Assembly (NCBI GenBank): GCA_036399175.1 | Contig: DASWNP010000042.1 | Coordinates: forward strand, 10,097 to 74,096 | Length of the DNA: 64,000 nucleotides | Origin: DASWNP01 sp036399175 | Lineage (GTDB): Bacteria > Acidobacteriota > Blastocatellia > Pyrinomonadales > Pyrinomonadaceae | Direction of reading: 5' to 3' | In this document: piece by piece, positions 26,098-34,745 of the stretch | Numbering within the stretch: position 1 is the first letter of the stretch | How the letters are laid out: each line of letters starts with the position of its first letter | The notes under the pieces: model-generated | The model's input: the letters and a program-made list of their open reading frames with translations, nothing else | Databases searched by the model: none | Told to the model about the DNA's origin: nothing | Translations under genes and position numbers: made by a program

Positions 26098-26502
26098 CTA
26101 ACCTCTGTAGGCTTCGACGGCGGCTGCCGTGTCGAAGAACTCGCGGAAGTTGACGATTTTGCCGTCGCGGAAAGTGAAGACGTGCGTCCACTCGGATTCG
26201 TAGGTGCGCTTTGTAGCCCTGACGCGCGACAGCGTGCGGCCGAAGGTGATGACGCGCTCGTCCTGCGCGACGAAGAATTTGGGCACGAACTCTTCGATGT
26301 CTTCCGACTCGTGAAGCGCGGAGAAGAACTGCGCTATCTGCTCGCGACCGTGACGCGCTCCGGCTGAAGGAATCGTGTCGGCCGGCCCCGGCACGAACCA
26401 ATCGGCCTCCTCCGCGAACAACTCCATCAGACGCTCGACATCGTTCTGCTCAAAAGCTGCGTAAGCCTCCTGAACTATTTTCACGTTCTCTTGCTCGGCC
26501 AT
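26098..26502 (-). CDS. NTF2-like / SnoaL-type protein
   Basis: 134 residues with the alpha+beta-barrel pattern of SnoaL-like proteins: NVKIVQEAYAAFEQNDVERL opening helix, a WFVPGPADTIP strand, GREQIAQFF helix and the EWTHVFTFRDGKIVNFREFF strands. Members are isomerases, hydrolases or orphan binding proteins; residues here do not settle which. It lies between hyuA and hyuB in the same orientation, 55 bases ahead of hyuB, and is probably co-transcribed with them, which is not the usual hyu layout. Confidence 0.88.
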   Translation of the reverse strand: MAEQENVKIVQEAYAAFEQNDVERLMELFAEEADWFVPGPADTIPSAGARHGREQIAQFFSALHESEDIEEFVPKFFVAQDERVITFGRTLSRVRATKRTYESEWTHVFTFRDGKIVNFREFFDTAAAVEAYRG

Positions 26503-26657
26503 GATTTAAGCTCCTTTCGGTCAGGGACAAAAACAGGGTGGAAATTAGACTGCTTCTACGCCAAATCACACGGCAAGTCAACGACGTATGACGCCGCCGC
26601 GAACGTCGCGCCCGAAGTGTTTGAAGCGAACCTCGCTCTTTGAGGCTCGGTTCGCGG

Positions 26658-28748
26658 TCAGGGCTTGATGACGAGATTCGCATGAGCGTCGAGCATGGCC
26701 TCTGCGCCGGAGGGAACGAGCGTCGTCGAGGAATACTCCGTGACGATTGTTGGCGACTGAAGACGCGCGCACGGCTGTAGCTCTTCGCGCCTGTAGACGG
26801 AGACTTCACGCACCCGTCCGTCCGTCAAACAGACTAGCGCGCTCGCGTGCGGCTGCTCGACGCTTGCGAGCGCGGCTCTCTTTCTTCCTCCTGCGAGCGC
26901 GCCCGATCGCGGCAGCGCCTCTTTCTCCAAACTTCCGACGAGCCCAATCGAGCGCACACGTGCGCTCACGATTTCGACCGTGTTGGCTTCCTGCGCGTAG
27001 CCGTAACGCGCCTGATGAGCGCGATGAAAAGAGGCGGCGAGGTCTTCAAGCTTGCCCGCGCCGAACAACTCGTCGCCGGCTTCGAGGTCAAGCTCGAACG
27101 ACTGCCCTTTGTAACGCGCGGCGACGAACCGTTCGTGTCGCTGCCGCACCCGCTCGAAGCCTTCGCGCCGGAGCGCGGCTGCGCCTTCGCGCTGCAACTC
27201 TTCGAGCGTGCGCCGGAGCGCGGCTCGGCTGCCGCGTGCGCCCGCTTCAAGCATGACGGTGCGGCTCTGGTCTTTGACGACATCCGAAGAGAGCGCGCCG
27301 AGCGCCGACAGAGCGCCCGGACTCCGAGGCACGACGACGCGCGGGATGCGCAAGGCGCGTGCAAGCTCGACGGCATGAAGGCCGCCCGCGCCGCCGAAGG
27401 TGACGAGCGTGAAGCGTCGCGGGTCGTAGCCTCGCTCGACCGAGACGGCTCTGAGCGCGCGTTCCATTCCGGCGTTGACGACGCGCACGACGCCGAGCGC
27501 CGCCCCGCGCGCATCGACGCGCTTGCCGCCCGCCGCCGTCATCTCGCGCGCGAGACTCTGCAAAACTTCTTCGGCGCGTGCGGCGTCGAGACGAAAGTCG
27601 CCGCCCAGGAGGTTCGCGCCGCCGAAGCGTCCCAGAAGGAGGTTTGCGTCTGTGACGGTTGGAAGCTCGCCGCGTCCGTAGCAGGCGGGCCCCGGGTCAG
27701 CGCCCGCCGACTCAGGCCCGACGCGCAGAGAGCCGCCCGCGTCCACGCGCGCGATGCTTCCGCCGCCCGCCCCGACCGTGTGAATGTCGAGCACGCGCAC
27801 GGCGACGGGCATCGACGCCACCGTAGCTTCGTTCGTCAGACGCATGCGCCCTTCGGCGCAGAGCGCCACGTCGGTCGAAGTGCCGCCCATGTCGAAGGTG
27901 ATGATGTCGGGCATCTGTGCGCCGAGCGCCGCGTCGAGCGCGCCGACCACTCCGCCCGCCGGGCCGGAGAGAATCGTCCGCACGGGCTCTTCCGCCGCCA
28001 GCCCCGCCGACACGCTTCCGCCCGACGACTGCATCACGCGCAGACGCGGCAGCCCCACGCTCAGACGCCCGAGGTAAGCGCCCATCAGAGGTTGCAGGTA
28101 AGCGTTGATGACGACGGTCGAAGTGCGTTCGTATTCGCGGTATTCGGGCAGAACGCGGTGCGAGACGGAGAGCGGAACGCCGAGAGCTTCGAGCGCACGC
28201 TCGATGCGACGCTCGTGCTCTGGATGAGCGAAGGAGAAGAGCAGGCAGACGGCGACCGACTCGACGCGCTCGCGCCTGAGCTTGCCGACGAGCTTGCGAA
28301 GCGCCGCGTCCTTCAAACCTTCCAGCACCTCGCCCGACGCGGCGACGCGCTCGCCGACGCCGAACCTCCGAGCGCGCGGCACGAGCGGCTCGGGACGCAC
28401 GGCGTTCAGGTTGTAGAGCGAAGGGCGAGCCTGCCGACCGATTTCGAGCACGTCCTCGAAGCCCTCGGTCGTGACGAGGGCGGTGCGCGCCCCGCGTCTC
28501 TGTAAGAGCGCGTTCGTGCCGACGGTCGTGCCGTGCACGACCTCTATCTCCGAGAGCCGCGCGCCGGTCTCTGCGGCGATGCGGCGCAAGCCTTCCGTGA
28601 TGGCGAGCGAAGGGTCGGCGGGCGTCGAGGCCAGCTTGAAGATGCGCGTACCTTCGACCGTCCGGTAGACGAAATCCGTGAACGTCCCGCCCGTATCGAC
28701 GCCGACGCGCACGCGCTCTTTTGTCTGTCGTCTCGTCTTTGTTGCCAC
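26658..28748 (-). CDS. hyuA: hydantoinase A / oxoprolinase family protein
   Basis: About 696 residues. Actin-like ATPase fold motifs are clear: VGVDTGGTFTDFVYR at the N-terminus, VVHGTTVGTNALLQR, ITFDMGGTSTDVALC in the middle, HTVGAGGGSIARVD, GPACYGRGELPTVTDANL and VTFGGAGGLHAVELA. It pairs with the hyuB product. The start is uncertain: a GTG at 28748 gives a natural MATKTRRQTKERVRVG opening, while a TTG at 28772 lies within a heptamer repeat; neither has a Shine-Dalgarno. Together hyuA, the NTF2-like gene and hyuB look like one transcription unit. Confidence 0.9.
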   Translation of the reverse strand: MATKTRRQTKERVRVGVDTGGTFTDFVYRTVEGTRIFKLASTPADPSLAITEGLRRIAAETGARLSEIEVVHGTTVGTNALLQRRGARTALVTTEGFEDVLEIGRQARPSLYNLNAVRPEPLVPRARRFGVGERVAASGEVLEGLKDAALRKLVGKLRRERVESVAVCLLFSFAHPEHERRIERALEALGVPLSVSHRVLPEYREYERTSTVVINAYLQPLMGAYLGRLSVGLPRLRVMQSSGGSVSAGLAAEEPVRTILSGPAGGVVGALDAALGAQMPDIITFDMGGTSTDVALCAEGRMRLTNEATVASMPVAVRVLDIHTVGAGGGSIARVDAGGSLRVGPESAGADPGPACYGRGELPTVTDANLLLGRFGGANLLGGDFRLDAARAEEVLQSLAREMTAAGGKRVDARGAALGVVRVVNAGMERALRAVSVERGYDPRRFTLVTFGGAGGLHAVELARALRIPRVVVPRSPGALSALGALSSDVVKDQSRTVMLEAGARGSRAALRRTLEELQREGAAALRREGFERVRQRHERFVAARYKGQSFELDLEAGDELFGAGKLEDLAASFHRAHQARYGYAQEANTVEIVSARVRSIGLVGSLEKEALPRSGALAGGRKRAALASVEQPHASALVCLTDGRVREVSVYRREELQPCARLQSPTIVTEYSSTTLVPSGAEAMLDAHANLVIKP

Positions 28749-28760
28749 GAAGGTTTTTTG

Positions 28761-28822
28761 AGCAATCAGCAATCAGCCGTCAGCTTTCAGCCAAACCGTT
28801 TTGCCGATGGCTGATTGCCGGG
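28761..28822. repeat. heptamer element, AGCAATC/AGCTTTC type
   Basis: Tandem AGCAATC, AGCAATC, AGCCGTC, AGCTTTC heptamers face a short right arm (GGCTGATTGCC). It lies directly upstream of hyuA and includes its alternative TTG start. Confidence 0.72.
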
Positions 28823-29045
28823 AAGTTGTTTGTAAACAGAAATTTTCTTGTCCCGTGAGGGACAAAGTGAAAATAGCCCAGCGATAAATCGCTGGGTGAA
28901 GAGTGCAGATGCTGTCGCAGTCCCGTAGGGACGGTTGAAGAAGACTCACCCGTCCCTACGGGACTAAAAATCCTGCGGGCTTGAGTCCCAGCGATAAATC
29001 GCTGGGCTATTATCCAAAGTCCCTTGCGGGACTTTTCAAACAATC
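28822..29045. mobile_element. degenerate copy of a ~213-bp hairpin-rich dispersed element
   Basis: It closely matches the element at 59324-59536 in the same orientation: a GTCCCGTGAGGGAC hairpin, CCCAGCGATAAATCGCTGGG palindromes near both ends, a 16-bp central stem (28919-28934 with 28950-28965), and CTTGCGGGACTTTTCAAACA at the right end. The left terminal repeat is eroded relative to the other copy. No ORF is present, so it is a non-autonomous MITE-like element. Confidence 0.8.
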
Positions 29046-29047
29046 TC

Positions 29048-29142
29048 TCAGTTTTCAGTTCAAACAGTCTCTCAGCGTTAGAGTAGAACGGATTGGCTGA
29101 ACGCTGAACGCTGATTGCTGAAAGCTATTTGCTGAAAGCTAT
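29048..29142. repeat. heptamer element, GCTGAAC/GCTGAAA type
   Basis: The right arm is seven tandem units (GCTGAAC, GCTGAAC, GCTGATT, GCTGAAA, GCTATTT, GCTGAAA, GCTATT). The left arm is a looser CTCAGTTTTCAG block. It ends one base before the TAG stop codon of the neighbouring gene. Confidence 0.82.
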
Positions 29143-29143
29143 T

Positions 29144-30511
29144 CTATCTCGGCGTCCGCGCGCGGAGTGTGAGTTGGGTGCCGCGAAGGAGTTCGAGGTC
29201 GTCGCGTCCCTGTATGTAGACTGAGCCCGCGCCTGCGCCTGCGCCGATGGCCGCACCGATAGCCGCGCCCCGGCCTCCGCCCGAGATTGCGCCGATGATT
29301 GCGCCGACGGCCGCGCCGATGGCCGCGCGCTGCACGGTGCGGTCGGTCTGGTTATCGCTCTCCTGCACGGTGCCCGTGCTCTCGACATCGACGCGCACGT
29401 CTTCGCCGTTCACCGTGCGAATGCTTTCGATGTAGCCGTTGAAGGGCGCGCTGCGTCCGTCGCGCAGGGTGAGGCGCTCGAAGCTGAGAATCATCTGCGC
29501 GCGACCCGCGACGCGCCCGCCGCGCTCGATGCGCGAGACGTAGCCGTCGATTGTCGCGCCCTCATACTCGAAGGGCTGCCGGACAATCAGACGGAAGCGG
29601 TCGCCCTCGCGCGCACGCGTGGTCGTCAAATCGTCTTGAAGCTCGGCGACGAACTGCAAGCCGTTGGGCACGACGAAAACGTCCGTGTCGCGCGTTGGCG
29701 GCGGCGGAAACTGCTGCGGCGCGCGTTCGCGTATGACGGGCGGCGACTGTGGCGGCCTGTTGCGCGCAGTCGTGCGCGGCGCGGGGCGCGGCGTGTTGCG
29801 CGTCGCCGTCTGGATGGGCGGCAACTGCTCGCCGTACACGCTCCAGCGCGCGACCGCCGCCGTCTTCTGATAGACGCTCTGCACGACGACGGGTTGATCG
29901 ACCTGCTCGGAGAAGATTCGACGCGTGACGCGGAGGCGACGACCGCCTTCGAGGGGGTCGAAGGTGACGCTGTATTCGTTGTTGCGGCCGCCGCGCGAGC
30001 TGACCATCAACTGGTCGTTGTAAAGCACGGCGCGCGTGTAGACGGTTTGACCGTCGGAGCTTGCCTCGGCGCGCTCGCGCCCGTCGGCGTCGAAGGTCGT
30101 GCGCGGAGCGCGCGTCGAGGCGATGTCTATTTTCTGTCCGCGTCGCTGGATGGAGAGCTGGTTGGGCGAGGTGAGTCGCTGCGTCAATTCATCGACGGCG
30201 CGCTCGCGGTCGAGATTGAAGGGCGAGTTGTCGATGACGCGCTCTGCCGCCGCGCGCGGGTCGTCGCTCGCGCCCAGGTCGAGGCGATAGACGCCCGTCA
30301 GACGCGATTCCATCGCGTTTGCGCTCGTGGCGTTGGCGGGCGGAGGCGTTGCCCGTCTCGCCTGCGTCGCGCGCGTCGTGGTCGTCGTCGTGCGCGTGGT
30401 GGTCGTCGTGCGCTGCGGCGTCCGTCGCCGTCTCTGTGCCTGCACGCCCGCGCTCAATCCTGCGACGGCGAAGACCAGCGTGATAGCGATAGCGGCTCTG
30501 ATTCTCTTCAT
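29144..30511 (-). CDS. secreted glycine-zipper protein
   Basis: 455 residues with a signal peptide (IRAAIAITLVFAVAGLSAGVQA), a Thr/Arg low-complexity stretch (about 28-50), and two roughly 130-residue beta-rich domains separated by a Pro/Arg-rich linker (about 240-280). A glycine-zipper segment near the C-terminus (AAIGAAVGAIIGAISGGGRG then AAIGAAIGAGAGAGSV) is typical of outer-membrane-associated glycine-zipper proteins. I do not recognise the other domains. ATG at 30511. The 3' end abuts a heptamer repeat. Confidence 0.78.
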   Translation of the reverse strand: MKRIRAAIAITLVFAVAGLSAGVQAQRRRRTPQRTTTTTRTTTTTTRATQARRATPPPANATSANAMESRLTGVYRLDLGASDDPRAAAERVIDNSPFNLDRERAVDELTQRLTSPNQLSIQRRGQKIDIASTRAPRTTFDADGRERAEASSDGQTVYTRAVLYNDQLMVSSRGGRNNEYSVTFDPLEGGRRLRVTRRIFSEQVDQPVVVQSVYQKTAAVARWSVYGEQLPPIQTATRNTPRPAPRTTARNRPPQSPPVIRERAPQQFPPPPTRDTDVFVVPNGLQFVAELQDDLTTTRAREGDRFRLIVRQPFEYEGATIDGYVSRIERGGRVAGRAQMILSFERLTLRDGRSAPFNGYIESIRTVNGEDVRVDVESTGTVQESDNQTDRTVQRAAIGAAVGAIIGAISGGGRGAAIGAAIGAGAGAGSVYIQGRDDLELLRGTQLTLRARTPR

Positions 30512-30775
30512 CTATTGAATCCCTTCTGCGACTGGTCGCTCTCCAGGTCTCTCGACGCCGCGCGCTCAAAGAGAGGCGCGACTCGCTTCCACGAGCGCCA
30601 GCAAACTCGAACAGGGGAATCTAAATCTTTGCCGGAAGGGGAATTTTGACAGACGCTATTTTAGAGAGAGACCGGAAGCTAAGCAAACTTTTATCGCAGG
30701 GCTGATAACCGCCCGCAACTGAGCGCGAACGTGATAGAGGTGGTCGGAGAGCGTTGTTGCAACCTGCGCGCGGCA

Positions 30776-31867
30776 TTACACGGCAACTCGGCAGCCGCTC
30801 TCGTGCGAGGCGCGCCCCGCGTCGAGCACGCGTTGAATCTGGTAGCCGTCCTCGAAAGTGGCCGCGCCTTCCACCTCTCTGCGACCCTCCCTGAGCGCTT
30901 CGACGATGGCGCGCGCAAAAGCCGTGAACCCGCGCGCCCAACTGCTGTCGCGCATCCCTTCCGCAAAATCGCCGCGCTCCACCTCGACCTCTCGCCAAGT
31001 GCCCGCGCCCACTTCAGCGCGCCAGAGCGTGCCGTTCTCTTCCGCTCTCAAAGCCCCGCGCTCGCCGAAGATTTCGACGTAGTGCTCCGGGCGTCCGGCC
31101 TCGACGACCGAGAGCGAGATGCTGCCCGTCGCCCCTTCGCTGAGCGCGCCGCCATTGAAGCGCACGAGCAGGTTGGCCTCGTCGTCCGTCGTCACGCGCA
31201 GCATCTCCTTCGTCTCGCCGTAGGGACGCGCCGCGACGTGCGTCGAGAGCGAGCAGAAGACTTCCGAGATTTCCGCGCCCGTCATCCAGCGAAACGTATC
31301 GACCGCGTGCGAGCCTATCGCGCCGAGCACGCCGCCGCCCGCGCCCGCGTCCGACCACCAATCCCACGCGCGCTCCCGGCCAGCGCGTGAGTCCGCACGA
31401 TAGACGAACTTCGCATGACGCACGCGCCCGATTTCATCTCCAAGCAGCATCTCTCTCATGCGCCTTCGCGCGGGCACGAACCTCAGCTCGTGGTCTACGT
31501 GTGCCAGCACGCCGCGCTCGCGCGCACGCTCAAGCATCGCTTCGGCCTGCACCGCCGTCATCGCCAGAGGCTTTTCGCACAACACGGCCTTCCCTGCGTC
31601 GAGCGCCGCCAGACTCATCTCCAGGTGCGCCACTGGCGGCGTCACGATGCTCACCAAATCGACATCCTCCCGCGCCAAGACATCCCGCCACGTCTCGCCC
31701 ACAAACGGAATCCCGAACTCGCGCGCCGCTCGCTCCGCGTTCTCCCTGCGCCCGCTCGCAATCGCTGCCACGCGCGCCCCTTCGCACGCCCTGAAACCCG
31801 GTATCTGCGTCGTCCGCGCGAAACCCGTCCCGATAATCCCAACCCCGATGCTCTCTCTACCACTCAA
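30776..31867 (-). CDS. Gfo/Idh/MocA family NAD(P)-dependent oxidoreductase
   Basis: 363 residues. The N-terminal Rossmann fold opens with VGIIGTGFARTTQIP; the VDLVSIVTPPVAHLEM strand and the hallmark CEKPLA motif follow. The C-terminal domain contains GGGVLGAIGSHAVDTFRWM, where the His and preceding residues line the substrate site. Family members act on sugars, inositols and pseudosugars; the substrate is unknown. The start is a TTG at 31867, supported by a strong AAGGAGG eight to nine bases upstream and no better ATG nearby. Downstream of the tRNA gene but separated from it by an intrinsic terminator. Confidence 0.9.
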   Translation of the reverse strand: MSGRESIGVGIIGTGFARTTQIPGFRACEGARVAAIASGRRENAERAAREFGIPFVGETWRDVLAREDVDLVSIVTPPVAHLEMSLAALDAGKAVLCEKPLAMTAVQAEAMLERARERGVLAHVDHELRFVPARRRMREMLLGDEIGRVRHAKFVYRADSRAGRERAWDWWSDAGAGGGVLGAIGSHAVDTFRWMTGAEISEVFCSLSTHVAARPYGETKEMLRVTTDDEANLLVRFNGGALSEGATGSISLSVVEAGRPEHYVEIFGERGALRAEENGTLWRAEVGAGTWREVEVERGDFAEGMRDSSWARGFTAFARAIVEALREGRREVEGAATFEDGYQIQRVLDAGRASHESGCRVAV

Positions 31868-31900
31868 CTCGCTCGTCCTCCTTCAACTCCATACCAAACA

Positions 31901-31937
31901 AAAACAGGGCGACTTCACAGAGTCGCCCTGAAATTTT
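31901..31937 (-). terminator. intrinsic terminator of the tRNA gene
   Basis: A perfect 10-bp stem, CAGGGCGACT (31905-31914) with AGTCGCCCTG (31921-31930), is followed on the minus strand by TTTTTG. It lies just past the 3' end of the minus-strand tRNA gene. Confidence 0.85.
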
Positions 31938-31940
31938 ACA

Positions 31941-32013
31941 TGCCCCCACGAGGATTCGAACCTCGAACCAACAGATTATGAGTCTGCTGCTCTAACCGTT
32001 GAGCTATAGGGGC
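31941..32013 (-). tRNA. tRNA-Met (anticodon CAT)
   Basis: A 73-base cloverleaf read on the minus strand: acceptor GCCCCTA with TGGGGGC, D-stem GCTC/GAGC, anticodon stem GCAGA/TCTGT with loop CTCATAA, five-base variable loop, T-arm CGAGG-TTCGAAT-CCTCG. The CCA end is not encoded. The CAT anticodon suits elongator tRNA-Met; tRNA-Ile2, whose C34 is changed to lysidine, shares this loop and cannot be fully excluded. Confidence 0.93.
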
Positions 32014-32197
32014 GCAGGAATTTTATAGATAGTCGGGGTCTGCCCGTCAGGGGCAGATGGCCGGGCTCCAGCTAATCGAAGTTAAAATCGTGTTTCGCTT
32101 TCAAGAGTGTAGCACAAAGTCTTCGGAGAGCTTTAGCGCTCTCGCCGCGCCGCGCAAGCCTCATCGGCTTTCAACTGAGAGGGCGCGTTTTCTTTAG

Positions 32198-33058
32198 CTA
32201 TTTCTCTAACTCATCTCTCAATTTCTCAGGAGATTCCCAAACCTTCCAGGGGTAATGGCGCGACTTCTCTAAGGCCGATGTGAAGGCGGCAAGGTGCTTG
32301 TAAAGCTCTTCCTTCTCCGGCTTACATGCGCCTTCGACCTGCTCTGTGCTCGACTTCGGAGAGTTCACCGTGTGCAGGCGCGCACACTTCATGTAAGCCG
32401 TCAGAGACTTCTGGACGCCGTCCCAGCCATTTGTCACCTCCGGCTGCGAAGGGTGGTAATAAGCTATCAGAAGCTTCAACTTGGCCTGGCTCGCTCGCCA
32501 CTGTGTCGCGGCTTCGCTGTACTTCTCCTGAAGGGAGACGGCATCCTTTGTAACCTCATCCCTAAGGGATTGGGTAGGATACTTTTCAGGATCGAATTCA
32601 GGTCTGGTGAGGTCGATAATATCATCTGAAGAGGATATGCATTTTCCTATCACTTCATATATCTCTTTGACGATTTCCTGTTCCCTGTCCGAATACTCTT
32701 TATAAGCCAGAAGCGCCTGCTCGCTGCTGGCTTTCAGGTAAGCCTGACGAACTTCTCTTTCCTTAAATCCCTGCTGGATTAAGATGCTGATGATTGTGAC
32801 GAATGCTCCGCCGATGATGACGTTGATTAAGGCTGTGCCGCCGCTAGTTTCAAAGAGAATCTGCTTCCAGGTTTTCTGAGGCTGAGTATCTGTGCCGGAA
32901 GTCTCCTCTGGCCGACGACGGCGCATGACTTCTGCGATGAACTCCTCGTGCCTGAGCATCAGCGACTGGCTTTCAGACCACTCCTGCGCCCTTTCTGCCG
33001 GAGTCTCGTTTTCCTGTTTAGCTGGGATGTTATGCTTCTCTGTGGGTTTATCTTGCAT
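32198..33058 (-). CDS. single-pass membrane protein of unknown function
   Basis: 286 residues from the ATG at 33058. A hydrophilic N-terminus (about 1-75) is followed by one membrane helix (ALINVIIGGAFVTIISILI) and a long charged helical region, probably coiled coil (EREVRQAYLKASSEQALLAY, DREQEIVKEIYEVIGKC). The family is not recognised. The start overlaps the end of the upstream gene by 11 bases, so the pair is translationally coupled. Local GC is far below the window average (23 of 60 bases in 32641-32700), suggesting different ancestry. Confidence 0.75.
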   Translation of the reverse strand: MQDKPTEKHNIPAKQENETPAERAQEWSESQSLMLRHEEFIAEVMRRRRPEETSGTDTQPQKTWKQILFETSGGTALINVIIGGAFVTIISILIQQGFKEREVRQAYLKASSEQALLAYKEYSDREQEIVKEIYEVIGKCISSSDDIIDLTRPEFDPEKYPTQSLRDEVTKDAVSLQEKYSEAATQWRASQAKLKLLIAYYHPSQPEVTNGWDGVQKSLTAYMKCARLHTVNSPKSSTEQVEGACKPEKEELYKHLAAFTSALEKSRHYPWKVWESPEKLRDELEK

Positions 33059-33815
33059 CGCGCAGCACGACGAGGAATTCGGAACCTTTTGTGAGGTAGG
33101 CCAGCCCGACGAATCTCTTATCCGAATTATCCCTGAGCACTTCTTCAACTTTCTCCCGAGTCACCTCGCCAGATACTTTCTCGACGTAATGGTTAATCAT
33201 CTTTTGAGATTCGAGAGGTTCGAGCGCAATCAGGCATTCTTTATTTGAGATAGGAATAATCGCCGTCAGCGTGTGTGTGCCCTGCTCCCTGAGATTGTTG
33301 AGCCAACGCTGAAAATCAATCTGGCTGTCGAAGGTTCGCTGAAGAACGTCGATGCTCGACTCCGTACTGCCGCCCGGGCGCTGGTGCTTTTTCCGGTGAG
33401 TCAAAGCCGACTGGGGGTTATCGGGCAGAGGTCTGTTGGGGGAAACTATGGGGACTCTGGGCAACCTCGCTTGATACGTGAAGGTAACTACCTTAGTAGG
33501 AGCACCCGATTCCACACGGACAGATTGATCTAGGACGAAAGCTCCGTCTTCGTCTCGACGTATCCTGACTCTATAAAAGCCAGTTTCAAGGTTTGGAATG
33601 TTAAAGCGGCCTTGAAGGTCGGTCATCGCAGGGATAATGTCGCCTGTGGACAAGTTCTCGACCTTCACTACAGCTCCGGCCAGAGGCATTCCTTCGGGAC
33701 TTTGGACGACGCCGGTGAGAGTGCCTGTTTGACGGCTGGCAGATTGCGGGGACTGTCCGAAAGCAGCTATCGAGCAGACCAGACTGAGGAGGAGGAAAAA
33801 GATTGATGAGCGCAT
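33048..33815 (-). CDS. exported carboxypeptidase-regulatory-like domain protein
   Basis: 255 residues with a signal peptide (SSIFFLLLSLVCSIAAFGQ) and a CarboxypepD-reg/TonB-plug-like beta-sandwich at about 28-115 (GTLTGVVQSPEGMPLAGAVV, TDLQGRFNIPNLETGFYRV). A distinct C-terminal domain follows, with FQRWLNNLREQGTHTLTAI and LIALEPLESQKMINHYV. The second domain is unrecognised. It overlaps the downstream membrane-protein gene and likely acts with it at the envelope. Start at 33815 chosen because the signal peptide begins there; the longer frame upstream has no protein-like character. Confidence 0.78.
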   Translation of the reverse strand: MRSSIFFLLLSLVCSIAAFGQSPQSASRQTGTLTGVVQSPEGMPLAGAVVKVENLSTGDIIPAMTDLQGRFNIPNLETGFYRVRIRRDEDGAFVLDQSVRVESGAPTKVVTFTYQARLPRVPIVSPNRPLPDNPQSALTHRKKHQRPGGSTESSIDVLQRTFDSQIDFQRWLNNLREQGTHTLTAIIPISNKECLIALEPLESQKMINHYVEKVSGEVTREKVEEVLRDNSDKRFVGLAYLTKGSEFLVVLRDAR

Positions 33816-34118
33816 GAGGGGGATGCTCCACGTCGATGAGGGATATGCCCTGAGAAGGTTAATCTTTACGCGGAGAAGGCCGATGCGGGAATCTTTCGCG
33901 TGAGGGCTGAGGCTCTTGCTGAAGCACATAACGCTCTCCGATGAAAACTCACATCGCTATTCTGGACGCGCAGGGTGCGCGGGTAGAGGTGCCGGAGCGC
34001 AGACCGTTCAGTTGAATATTTATGGTGCCAGTGCACAATTCCAAACTGGCGTCAGAACGTCCGGGCGAGGGCTGACGCGGCTGAAGGCTGTCTCTTGAGC
34101 GCAAGTAAAATATTACCG
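33816..34118. other. intergenic region, no gene seen
   Basis: About 300 bases between the exported protein gene and the DinB-like gene contain no supported ORF, tandem repeat or strong terminator. It is likely promoter and leader for the minus-strand pair. Confidence 0.4.
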
Positions 34119-34727
34119 TCAATTCTCGATGTCAAGACGCGCCGAAAGGCTTTCAGCCGCATCTGAGGCGGAGCTTTTTTCATATTGCGTTGATTGCATC
34201 AACTTTTGAATCTGGCGGAGGTGGCGGTCTTCGTGTGCGCCGACGAAGGCGAGCCACTGGTAGAGGTTGAGGGGGCCGAAGGCGGGGTGGGGGTATTGGA
34301 GGGATGCGCCGTCGATTTGTTCGAGGCGGGGGCGCAGCTCTCGCAGGGAGGCGCGCGAGTTGCGGAGGCGTGCGAGCGATTCGGCGAGGGGAAGTTCGCC
34401 GCGCGGGCGGACATTTTCGGGGGCGATGTATTTTTCGCCCTTGCTTTGTTCGACGAAGCGGTCGATGGAGAAATGTTCGGGCGTCTCGCCGGCTTCGGCG
34501 GCGCGGAGCATTCCGGCGGCTTCGGCTTTCCTGAGCATCATGGTGGTCAGTTGCACCAGTTGGTGCTCGATGATGGAGAGGTGCTCGGCGATTTCGGCAA
34601 TCGTCCAGGCTTCGGGTGTGGGACGAAAGTTCTGCTGCCGGTCGTCTATGCCGGAGAGCGTCTGGTCGAGGCGAAGGCGCGTTTCGTCTATCGAGTCGAA
34701 GATTTCTGCGACGCTGTTGAAGGCCAT
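34119..34727 (-). CDS. DinB-like metal-dependent hydrolase
   Basis: 202 residues of the DinB/YfiT four-helix-bundle type. The three metal-site histidines are plausible in IAEHLSIIEHQL and in GAHEDRHLRQIQKL near the C-terminus, and RPTPEAWTIAEIAEHL is the typical motif around helix 2. Family members include bacillithiol/mycothiol transferases and orphan hydrolases; substrate unknown. AAAAGGAG lies 11 bases ahead of the ATG. It is 18 bases downstream of the lipoprotein propeller gene and probably in its operon. Confidence 0.88.
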   Translation of the reverse strand: MAFNSVAEIFDSIDETRLRLDQTLSGIDDRQQNFRPTPEAWTIAEIAEHLSIIEHQLVQLTTMMLRKAEAAGMLRAAEAGETPEHFSIDRFVEQSKGEKYIAPENVRPRGELPLAESLARLRNSRASLRELRPRLEQIDGASLQYPHPAFGPLNLYQWLAFVGAHEDRHLRQIQKLMQSTQYEKSSASDAAESLSARLDIEN

Positions 34728-34745
34728 TGAGGGATTCGCTCCTTT

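Noticed and set aside
26847..28505. 552-residue plus-strand open frame opposite hyuA
   Set aside because: Antisense shadow of hyuA; no motifs.
31941..32013. tRNA-Ile2 (lysidine-modified CAT) instead of tRNA-Met
   Set aside because: The anticodon loop CTCATAA is shared by both. Met is the default, and I cannot separate them without the other CAT tRNAs of the genome.
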